DNA of 5,305 nt from contig PSRF01000099.1 of NCBI GenBank assembly GCA_003175865.1, positions 1-5,305 of the forward strand, read 5' to 3'. Positions 1-4,646 of this stretch are shown one piece after another. Both the position numbers and the translations under genes were made by a program. Position 1 is the stretch's first letter, and each line of letters opens with the position of its first letter. The notes under the pieces were generated by a model, which was not told the origin of the DNA, did no database searches, and saw nothing but the letters and a program-made list of their open reading frames with translations. Source of the DNA: Blastocatellia bacterium. Lineage in GTDB: Bacteria; Acidobacteriota; Blastocatellia; Pyrinomonadales; Pyrinomonadaceae.

Positions 1-417
1 TGTCAGCGTCAGGATCACTAAAGTGTCTTTTGAAAGATCAAACTGCAAACCCAACAATGGGGCAAATATCACAAGCGGAACCTCCGCAACCAACCACTGT
101 GCAAATACCTTACCAAGCACCACGAGATATAACGGCTGCGGTGTTAGGAGCATCTGCTCAAGTGTGCCATCTTGGTGGTCGTTCGCAAACACGCGACCCA
201 GCGACAACATGGAGGCCAACAACGCAGCAACCCAAACTACGCCTGGAGCGATCGACCTAAGCAGTTGCGTTTCCGGACCAATACCAAGCGGAAACAAGCT
301 AACGACGATCACATAGAAAAACAAAGTCGACAGCACGTCTGCGCGGCGACGCCACGCAAGTATCAGATCGCGCCAAACGATCCAGCGCAACATCGAAAGA
401 GTCGAAGGCGCGCTCAC
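1..417 (-). CDS. ccmB: Haem exporter membrane subunit CcmB (5' part; continues past the left edge)
   Basis: CcmB is the integral membrane subunit of the CcmABCD complex, which works with the CcmA ATPase to release haem-loaded CcmE for cytochrome c maturation (System I). I translated the minus strand from a GTG at 417; the frame stays open for 139 codons to the window edge, about two thirds of the usual ~220 residues. Family signatures are clear: WRDLILAWRRRADVLSTLFF (residues 15-34), FPLGIGPE (42-49), IAPGVVWVAALLAS (56-69), DGTLEQMLLTP (83-93) and the hydrophobic run near 98-122. Predicted membrane segments lie at about 28-46, 57-76 and 98-122. The GTG overlaps the ccmA stop as GTGA, typical of translational coupling; an in-frame ATG at 393 (residue 9) is an alternative start, and neither has a strong ribosome binding site. 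Identification is very secure; only the start is uncertain. Confidence 0.95.
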   Translation of the reverse strand, partial: MSAPSTLSMLRWIVWRDLILAWRRRADVLSTLFFYVIVVSLFPLGIGPETQLLRSIAPGVVWVAALLASMLSLGRVFANDHQDGTLEQMLLTPQPLYLVVLGKVFAQWLVAEVPLVIFAPLLGLQFDLSKDTLVILTLT

Positions 418-1031
418 GTTGCGAGTTCTAGTCGCTGGATTGAAGACGTCGTCAAACCTAAGTCCTGATGCGTTGCTACGATGGCCATTCCACCATCAGT
501 CAGGTGCTTCTCAATCAAAGATCTCACTAATCCGATCGCCGCTTTATCAAGCGACGTCATAACTTCGTCGAGTAACCACAGTGTTGTATTACAAACAACA
601 AGTCGCGCAAGCGCGACCCTCCGCCTTTGCCCCTCAGACAAAAGGCGTGCCGGAAGGTCTTCGCGCCCTGCGAGTCCTAAAGTCTCCAGGACTTCGAGTG
701 CTCGGTCCTCGGTAATTTCAATCCCATTCAGTCCGTTTGAAACTCTGAGGTTTTCTAACGGAGAGAGTTCATCCTTTACACCGTGTCGATGACCAAGATA
801 AGTGACGGAAGTGAAATATTCCTCACCAAGCGAGCGAATGTTCGCACCTTGCCAAAGAATTTGCCCCTCGGCAGGGGCTAGTAACCCGCAAAGAATACGC
901 AACAAGCTGGTTTTTCCGCTGCCGTTAGGTCCCGTCAATTGAACGAAGGTTCCGGGATCAACTGAGAAATTAAGGCTGGCGAAGAGTCTCCGATCGCCGC
1001 GCACGCATCCGAGATTCCTGATTTCTAAGAT
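414..1031 (-). CDS. ccmA: Cytochrome c biogenesis ATP-binding protein CcmA, probable ATC start
   Basis: CcmA is the cytoplasmic ATPase of the CcmAB(CD) ABC complex that powers release of holo-CcmE in System I cytochrome c maturation. With the start used here the protein is 205 residues, the normal size. Walker A GPNGSGKTS is at about 34-42, the CcmA-typical YLGHRHGVKDELSPLENL segment (Q-loop region) at 78-95, the signature LSEGQRRRVALARL at 131-144, Walker B LWLLDE at 151-156 and the H-loop ATHQ at 186-189. The proline that usually follows Walker B (DEP) is valine here (DEVMTSLD). The start is odd: the conserved first strand (LEIRNLGCVRGDRRLF) is encoded upstream of the first in-frame GTG (1004), and the in-frame TGA at 1046-1044 leaves only ATC at 1031-1029 in the position of the usual Met. 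A GAGAGGA ribosome site precedes it by 7 nt. GTG 1004 would give 196 residues without the first strand. It overlaps ccmB by 4 nt. Confidence 0.93.
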   Translation of the reverse strand: MLEIRNLGCVRGDRRLFASLNFSVDPGTFVQLTGPNGSGKTSLLRILCGLLAPAEGQILWQGANIRSLGEEYFTSVTYLGHRHGVKDELSPLENLRVSNGLNGIEITEDRALEVLETLGLAGREDLPARLLSEGQRRRVALARLVVCNTTLWLLDEVMTSLDKAAIGLVRSLIEKHLTDGGMAIVATHQDLGLTTSSIQRLELAT

Positions 1032-1038
1032 AGGGGTG

Positions 1039-1045
1039 TCCTCTC
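1039..1045 (-). promoter_or_regulatory. Ribosome binding site supporting the ATC start of ccmA
   Basis: The minus strand reads GAGAGGA from 1045 to 1039, followed by 7 nt and then the ATC codon at 1031. This spacing is ideal for ATC and far too long (34 nt) for the GTG at 1004. GTG 1004 does have its own weaker AGGAA at 1019-1015, 10 nt upstream, so the choice is not closed. Confidence 0.55.
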
Positions 1046-1069
1046 AACCAGTTTCGAACAGGACTGGTT
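1046..1069 (-). promoter_or_regulatory. Small hairpin abutting the ccmA ribosome binding site
   Basis: In minus-strand RNA AACCAGU (1069-1063) pairs with ACUGGUU (1052-1046), a perfect 7-bp stem with a 10-nt loop. It ends at the base just before the GAGAGGA ribosome site. It could influence ribosome access or be a chance fold; no U-tract follows, so it is not an ordinary terminator. Confidence 0.3.
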
Positions 1070-1132
1070 TCAACGTCGAACCGCGAACTGTCGGATTCAG
1101 TTGCTTCGCTCCTGTTCCAATAGCTCTTTGTC

Positions 1133-1162
1133 GTTATCATGCTCATTGTATTTAACTTTCAA
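1133..1162 (-). promoter_or_regulatory. Candidate sigma-70 type promoter for ccmAB
   Basis: On the minus strand TTGAAA (1162-1157; five of six consensus bases) and GATAAC (1138-1133; four of six) are separated by 18 nt. Transcription would begin near 1126, giving a leader of about 95 nt before ccmA. It lies in the 160-nt gap downstream of the rhodanese gene, so ccmAB could be expressed independently as well as by read-through. This is consensus matching by eye only. Confidence 0.35.
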
Positions 1163-1191
1163 CAGAAACGCATCAACTGGAAGGCCGTGTC

Positions 1192-1650
1192 TTACATGCC
1201 TCTCGGCTTCGATTCAACGGGCCCGTTTGCCCTAAGCCAACTTTGCCATCCACCTTTCAGAGCTCGAACGTTCTTGAAACCACTCATCAGCAGGATCTTT
1301 GCTGCTTCAATACTAGATTCTTCCGAAGGACAAGCACAGTAGGTCACAACTTCGCGATCGCGCGGGACATCTTTGAGCGGTGGTAGGGCGAGACGCGAAC
1401 GCAAGCGACGGACTTTGATGTGAATTGCCCCTTTAATCTTCTCGCTACTATCGGCGTAACCATCCGATGCCCGCACATCGATGATTGTGACCGGAGCGTT
1501 CGCAGACAGTTTCGATTTGAGTTCATCAACTGAGATGAATTCAACGGAGGGTGTACTAGTAGCGGTGATCTCCTGCGCTGAGCTTTGTTGAGTTATCGTC
1601 GCGTTGAGGAGAAATAGCGCAATTGATATTGGAAATAGATATCTCTTCAT
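1192..1650 (-). CDS. Secreted single-domain rhodanese-like protein
   Basis: The encoded protein has 152 residues. I chose ATG 1650 because AAAGGAGG sits 8 nt upstream and because the protein then begins with a classic export signal: MKRY followed by a hydrophobic stretch to about residue 16 and a likely cleavage near SSAQE (23-27). The longer reading from 1710 would put 20 polar residues ahead of that signal. The mature part is one rhodanese domain: IIDVR (56-60), catalytic-loop VVTYCACPSEESS (101-113) with the expected nucleophile Cys105 and a second Cys107, and the closing ALKGGWQSWL (130-139). Rhodaneses carry sulfane sulfur or act as redox/sulfur-handling modules; the substrate cannot be deduced. 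The loop departs from the common CxxGxR(S/T), lacking the Gly and Arg. The gene lies 63 nt after the lipoprotein gene on the same strand and is probably co-transcribed with it. Confidence 0.9.
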   Translation of the reverse strand: MKRYLFPISIALFLLNATITQQSSAQEITATSTPSVEFISVDELKSKLSANAPVTIIDVRASDGYADSSEKIKGAIHIKVRRLRSRLALPPLKDVPRDREVVTYCACPSEESSIEAAKILLMSGFKNVRALKGGWQSWLRANGPVESKPRGM

Positions 1651-1713
1651 GTAGCAGTCCTCCTTTGTTTTAACTGTGGTTGGGGCGGTCCGCGCAATAC
1701 GTCGAGACAAATG

Positions 1714-2409
1714 TCATTGATCTTTCTTCATGCCAGTGTGCACGGTCTTCAGATCCGATTCGCCTCTAAACGTATTCGGGTCGTACCATCGATAATTCGC
1801 GCCCGAATAGTAGAGACAGCCCTGCGAGCCTTGGAGTGTCTCGGTAATTACATCACCTTGTGCACGTGGTAACTTGCGGCCAGGGTGTCCCTTCAGGAAT
1901 TCCACAGCTTTCTTTGTTTCCATATTTGCGACAGCAACATTCTTCAGCAGAAAAGTCTGCGTCGCTTGCGCATCCCGCCATTCATTTGGACCATAGCCGT
2001 GAATCACAGCCAACAGAGTTTCATTCTCAGCAATGCGCAGTGTCGTAGATCGCGACTGTGTTTGCAGAAGTGGATCTCGCAACAACCATGCGGGGTACTC
2101 TTCGTTCATAGCTGCGAGCTCGACAGGTTTCAAAACGACGGCGAGATCCTCAGACTGATCGCCGTTGAAATCGCCCACGATGAAATTTGGATGGGTTGTC
2201 TGGTCCAATTTTGCCGCCCGCTTGAAAACTCGATTTATAGCTTCTTCCACGTCTGCTAGTTTTGGCGCCGAAACTTTGGGGAGCTGTAGTTGAGTGGATG
2301 CTGAACTGGGCTGTGGTTGATACGACGGCGCTTGTTCGACTAAATGATTGTTAGTTTTGGCGCATCCGCTCATAAGCAGCACGAGGCATAACAGATACGT
2401 GGATCTCAT
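1714..2409 (-). CDS. Predicted lipoprotein with one DxNxDxxxD calcium-loop motif, function unknown
   Basis: The protein has 231 residues. The start at 2409 is supported by AGGGAGG (2426-2420) 10 nt upstream and by the export signal it opens. Residues 1-16 read as a lipoprotein signal ending LLMSGC, with Cys16 the likely lipidated residue; methionine at -3 is a little unusual. A Pro/Ser/Gln-rich linker (about 24-50) is followed by a folded domain. Residues 80-88 (DFNGDQSED, within FIVGDFNGDQSEDLAVVLKP) match the calcium-binding loop of FG-GAP/VCBS repeats, but only one copy is present, so it is not a propeller. The rest has many aromatic residues near the C-terminus (CLYYSGANYRWYDPNTF, 198-214) and matches no family I recognise. 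It is upstream of the secreted rhodanese in a likely two-gene unit, so both would act outside the cytoplasmic membrane. Real gene: high confidence; function: unknown. Confidence 0.85.
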   Translation of the reverse strand: MRSTYLLCLVLLMSGCAKTNNHLVEQAPSYQPQPSSASTQLQLPKVSAPKLADVEEAINRVFKRAAKLDQTTHPNFIVGDFNGDQSEDLAVVLKPVELAAMNEEYPAWLLRDPLLQTQSRSTTLRIAENETLLAVIHGYGPNEWRDAQATQTFLLKNVAVANMETKKAVEFLKGHPGRKLPRAQGDVITETLQGSQGCLYYSGANYRWYDPNTFRGESDLKTVHTGMKKDQ

Positions 2410-2467
2410 TTTGTGCCGGCCTCCCTACGGAAGTTGCAGGTGGAATGTGACTCATCGCTATCATAAA

Positions 2468-2584
2468 TAGGGAACCGAGAGCGGTAGCGACCGGATGCCA
2501 GACACAACTTGGTGGGTCAAATACGTGTTTATTGGACTCTCCAATTGTGTTTAGCATTCGGTCGCTACCGCTCTCGGTTCTCTG
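2468..2584. repeat. Large imperfect palindrome, MITE- or REP-like element
   Basis: The arms 2472-2493 (GAACCGAGAGCGGTAGCGACCG) and 2559-2580 are perfect 22-bp inverted copies. Pairing continues inwards to 2498/2554 with one G-T pair at 2494/2558, and outwards to 2468/2584 with two G-T pairs, giving about 31 paired positions. After one C-A mismatch (2499/2553) the stem resumes at 2500-2507 with 2545-2552 (ACACAA against TTGTGT). The remaining loop is 37 nt. All non-Watson-Crick pairs but that mismatch are G-U only if the plus strand is transcribed. The element lies between the cytochrome and lipoprotein genes and contains no credible gene. The shape fits a dispersed non-autonomous repeat; its copy number cannot be seen from one window. 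Confidence 0.7.
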
Positions 2585-2612
2585 CTGTTAGTGCCCGATT
2601 TGGAGGAAGTGG

Positions 2613-2644
2613 ACCGAGTTGAGAGCCGAAACTCCCAACTCGGT
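2613..2644 (-). terminator. Terminator-like hairpin after the di-haem cytochrome gene
   Basis: In minus-strand RNA ACCGAGUUGGGAG (2644-2632) pairs with CUCUCAACUCGGU (2625-2613), a continuous 13-bp stem with one G-U pair and a 6-nt loop. It begins 24 nt after the cytochrome stop codon, where a transcript end is expected. The following bases are CCACUUCCUCC, with no U-tract, so it may be a transcript-stabilising or Rho-assisted end rather than a standard intrinsic terminator. Confidence 0.45.
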
Positions 2645-2668
2645 TTAGTGGTCAGGCTCAGTTTGTCG

Positions 2669-4006
2669 TCAAAGCGACAGAACAAAAGCGATTAAGTCAG
2701 AGCGTTGGCCCCCACTCAACGAGTTGAAGGCGTTGCGAGCTGAAGTGGCTTGCCCTGCGTGGAGTTCGATTGAATCGAAGATGGTGATGTTCAGTCCTTC
2801 GTGCATCAGCCTGTTACGCCCGCGAATACCCCAGAGTGGTGCTGTGCGCATCTGGTTCGCGGAGCTCTGACCGGCGTTTTGGACAATCCCATCACCAGTG
2901 CCTATGTCGTGCAGCGCAAAGTCGCTGAACGGATGAATGATTTTGCTACCTAGCGCCGTTGGAACTGTGAATGCGCCACCATTAATGAGTGTGCCCGGTG
3001 CCGCAGTTGTGAAAGTTCTAGTGTGACAAACGGCGCAGCCTACCGAGTTGAAAAGTGAATCGCCGCGTACTGCCGCTGCTGGCAAGGGATTTTGACGACC
3101 CGGTGCTCGGGTCGCAGCCATGAAATCGGCAAACGCCAAAACGTCGCCACCGTCGTCTTCAGGATCCGCAACCGGATCAAAAGGTGACGGAAAGGTTACG
3201 TTGAGAACGCCGTCTGCAGTACTCGCGGGATTCTCTGAAGTACCTGCGTTGGGGTCCGACGAGCTTCGACCACCGAAGCCGTCGAACTTGTTCGTTATAC
3301 CCATCTCGTTCAGATAGGCGTCCCCCGCAAAGGAAAGGAGACTTGCTTGCTGTGCTTTCCAGCCGAAGCGACCTACCCGGAGAGCGTTATTGGCTTCTAC
3401 TACTGGAACTGTGGTTAGGGTGCCGCGTTGACCAGATGGTTCAGCGGCGACGTTGTTTTGGAGAGTTGTGTTGGAAATGCATTCCACGAAACCATCACCA
3501 AGAGTGCTGGTGGTTACGCGGAATGCTTTGACGGTTTCAGCGGTTGAAATGTGTTCGACTACATCGGAGTCAGTACCGCGGGCGTGTATTAATTGGCCTC
3601 CGGGTGCGTCGACAAACTGTCCGTTGGTGATATGTCCGGCACGAAATTCCATTGTCTGACTAAATCCACCAACGTCGACTGACTGATGACACTCAACACA
3701 ACCGACATCGTTGTAAGTTGGGCCAAGTCCGTCTGCAATGGTTTCACGTTCAGAAAAAATGAACTTGTTATCTTCAAACCGTCCGTTGCCGCGGGCAGTA
3801 GGTGGGACAGGTTCAGCGACGCAATCATTAACTGGAGTTCCCCGTGCACCAAAACCATTGAAAAGATCATCGGTCTTGGCGTCCATATCAGTGGTTGGTG
3901 CTTCTGTGGCGCTTTGACTTTCCACTGATCCGGGGAGACTCAGTGGAAGGGCGAGTGCCAAGGCGAATAGAAACAGGGTCAGAACCTGTAAAACTCTCCT
4001 CCTCAT
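2669..4006 (-). CDS. Secreted di-haem c-type cytochrome, DHOR family (COG3488/DUF1111, putative peroxidase)
   Basis: The protein has 445 residues and two c-haem sites: CVECH (Cys103, Cys106, His107) and CAVCH (Cys324, Cys327, His328). An N-terminal MRRR plus a hydrophobic stretch to about residue 25 is an export signal, so haem is attached outside the cytoplasmic membrane. Family features follow in order: FGARGTPVNDC (52-62), GLGPTYNDVGCVECHQS (93-109), LRVGRFGWKAQQASLLSFAGDAYLNEMGIT (209-238), LHDIGTGDG (365-373) and the C-terminal RTAPLWGIRGRNRLMHEG (387-404). The family is annotated as di-haem oxidoreductase or putative peroxidase related to MauG and bacterial cytochrome c peroxidases; the substrate is not known. 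The usual LHDGRA and HxGEA near the C-terminus read MHEGLN and HAGQA here. The start is firm: AGGAGGT (4019-4013) lies 6 nt ahead of ATG. The gene appears to be transcribed alone, with its own leader and a downstream hairpin. Confidence 0.93.
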   Translation of the reverse strand: MRRRVLQVLTLFLFALALALPLSLPGSVESQSATEAPTTDMDAKTDDLFNGFGARGTPVNDCVAEPVPPTARGNGRFEDNKFIFSERETIADGLGPTYNDVGCVECHQSVDVGGFSQTMEFRAGHITNGQFVDAPGGQLIHARGTDSDVVEHISTAETVKAFRVTTSTLGDGFVECISNTTLQNNVAAEPSGQRGTLTTVPVVEANNALRVGRFGWKAQQASLLSFAGDAYLNEMGITNKFDGFGGRSSSDPNAGTSENPASTADGVLNVTFPSPFDPVADPEDDGGDVLAFADFMAATRAPGRQNPLPAAAVRGDSLFNSVGCAVCHTRTFTTAAPGTLINGGAFTVPTALGSKIIHPFSDFALHDIGTGDGIVQNAGQSSANQMRTAPLWGIRGRNRLMHEGLNITIFDSIELHAGQATSARNAFNSLSGGQRSDLIAFVLSL

Positions 4007-4073
4007 AGATTTACCTCCTGAGAGCTGCTGCGCACACTTCTTCGCAAAACCAGCGGCTAACCCGACGGCGAAC

Positions 4074-4087
4074 CGCTAAGCTTAGCG
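4074..4087. promoter_or_regulatory. Perfect 14-bp palindrome in the cytochrome leader
   Basis: CGCTAAGCTTAGCG is an uninterrupted perfect palindrome 68 nt upstream of the cytochrome start codon. It could be a binding site for a dimeric regulator. If the promoter at 4309-4337 is right it lies well inside the transcribed leader, where a bound protein would act as a roadblock. A chance occurrence is possible. Confidence 0.35.
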
Positions 4088-4176
4088 CGCAAGTTAAAAA
4101 CCGTTAGTGAACTGAAACCCTATGTAAGTTTTGCGAGGCAACTCTGGTCTGGGGGTGGACCCGAGTGACGGGTTGC

Positions 4177-4221
4177 TCTCTCACGAAGAAGTAACTAAGG
4201 GAACACCTCAGTTGTGAGAGA
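4177..4221 (-). promoter_or_regulatory. Bulged long hairpin in the 5' leader of the cytochrome mRNA
   Basis: Bases 4177-4184 (TCTCTCAC) pair with 4214-4221 in an 8-bp stem. After an 8-nt one-sided bulge (4185-4192) a second 8-bp stem forms between 4193-4200 and 4206-4213 around a 5-nt loop. Position 4197/4209 is an A-C mismatch on the plus strand but a U-G pair on the minus strand, so the fold is complete only in RNA from the cytochrome side. It probably shapes the leader or its stability; no known riboswitch class is recognised. Confidence 0.4.
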
Positions 4222-4308
4222 AGAACAGGAAGCAGTCGTTCCTGCAATCTCAAAAGAAAAGTAGCTGGGCTTTTTATTTTTAATTGTCGGGGTCGGGAGT
4301 GTGCGCGC

Positions 4309-4337
4309 ACTCTAGTCCAAGGGAATTGTTAAGTCAA
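4309..4337 (-). promoter_or_regulatory. Candidate sigma-70 type promoter for the di-haem cytochrome gene
   Basis: On the minus strand TTGACT (4337-4332; five of six consensus bases) and TAGAGT (4314-4309; four of six) are spaced exactly 17 nt apart. Transcription would start near 4302, inside the GTGCGCGCAC palindrome (4301-4310), leaving a leader of about 295 nt that includes the bulged hairpin and the 14-bp palindrome. Confidence 0.4.
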
Positions 4338-4370
4338 GAAAATTGTGAACAGAAGATGTGCTGTGCGATC

Positions 4371-4376
4371 TATAAT
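4371..4376 (+). promoter_or_regulatory. Candidate -10 box for the FG-GAP gene
   Basis: A perfect TATAAT occurs on the plus strand, but the positions 16-18 nt upstream show no TTGACA-like box, and TTGTGA at 4343-4348 is 22 nt away, too far. If used, transcription would begin near 4383 with a leader of about 265 nt. It would need an activator or an alternative sigma preference. Confidence 0.3.
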
Positions 4377-4452
4377 TTGAGCAAAAGCTAAAGGGATATT
4401 TCGTCATCCAAATGTGGTCCTAAAGGACTCCAAATCCCCCGAGAAATTTTGG

Positions 4453-4482
4453 AGAACTTTTCCAGAACTTTCCAAAGACTTT
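4453..4482. repeat. Short degenerate tandem repeat with a period of 10-11 nt
   Basis: AGAACTTTTCC (4453-4463) is followed directly by AGAACTTTCC (4464-4473) and a decayed third unit AAAGACTTT (4474-4482). A spacing near one helical turn would suit a regulator binding in tandem on one face of DNA. It may also be simple sequence drift. Confidence 0.4.
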
Positions 4483-4500
4483 ATCTCAAGCCTTTTCTAA

Positions 4501-4516
4501 TGTGCTGGTGTGCTGG
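4501..4516. repeat. Exact tandem duplication of TGTGCTGG
   Basis: The 8-mer TGTGCTGG occurs twice without a gap. The second copy forms the 5' arm of the 4511-4597 foldable element, so the duplication offers an alternative pairing partner for the same 3' arm (TGCTGG with CCAGCA). Confidence 0.5.
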
Positions 4517-4597
4517 ACAAGACCTCAAAAACGATTGGGACGTAAGTCTGCATTAATCAATACTCGCTGAACCAACCGCAGCGAAGTTCGTCCAGCA
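4511..4597 (+). promoter_or_regulatory. Foldable three-stem element in the leader of the FG-GAP gene
   Basis: TGCTGGAC (4511-4518) and GTCCAGCA (4590-4597) form a perfect 8-bp closing stem. Inside are AGAC/GTCT (4520-4523 with 4546-4549) enclosing GGGACGTAA, and a hairpin TCGCTG/CAGCGA (4564-4569 with 4579-4584). The closed shape with two inner arms, and the GGGACGTAA segment, vaguely recall the c-di-GMP-I (GEMM) riboswitch, whose core is GGGACGCAAAGCC. The receptor parts of that class are not clearly present. It ends 49 nt before the start codon. I treat it as a possible structured leader of unknown type. Confidence 0.25.
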
Positions 4598-4646
4598 TCG
4601 TTTAAACATCTCAGGTTCTTTTCGGCTCTAAAGGAGGCATAGGAAC

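Larger units (their letters stand above)
4007..4646. other. 640-nt divergent intergenic region
   Basis: This region separates the minus-strand cytochrome gene from the plus-strand FG-GAP gene and holds the start signals of both. I see no credible protein gene: short open frames lack both ribosome sites and protein-like composition. It contains a 14-bp palindrome, a bulged hairpin in the cytochrome leader, candidate promoters in each direction, degenerate tandem repeats and a foldable element before the FG-GAP gene, listed separately. The stretch 4240-4290 is A/T-rich, with a T-run at 4271-4282. Confidence 0.8.

Noticed and set aside
23..468. Plus-strand open frames opposite ccmB
   Set aside because: They are antisense shadows of ccmB and ccmA, whose minus-strand proteins match their families throughout.
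1002..1004. GTG at 1004 as the start of CcmA
   Set aside because: It would remove the conserved first strand, and the better ribosome site is far upstream. It is kept as an alternative because AGGAA lies 10 nt before it.
1651..1710. N-terminal extension of the rhodanese to 1710
   Set aside because: It would place 20 polar residues before an obvious signal peptide, and the strong AAAGGAGG site lies inside it, 8 nt before ATG 1650.
2351..2557. Open frame of 68 codons on the minus strand crossing the palindrome
   Set aside because: It reads through one arm of the inverted repeat and into the lipoprotein start region, has no ribosome site, and its composition is that of repeat DNA. It is most likely a spurious frame.
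4257..4282. Plus-strand terminator suggested by AAAAG...CTTTTT and a T-run
   Set aside because: The stem is only about 5 bp of A/T-rich pairing and no plus-strand gene ends upstream of it. More likely an A/T-rich promoter-proximal segment.
4301..4310. GTGCGCGCAC palindrome as an operator
   Set aside because: A 10-bp alternating purine-pyrimidine palindrome is short and can occur by chance. Its overlap with the predicted cytochrome transcript start is noted in the promoter entry but is not enough for a separate call.
4104..4310. Open frame of 68 codons on the minus strand in the cytochrome leader
   Set aside because: It has no ribosome site or domain resemblance, and its Arg/Leu/Gln-rich composition looks like an untranslated leader read by chance.
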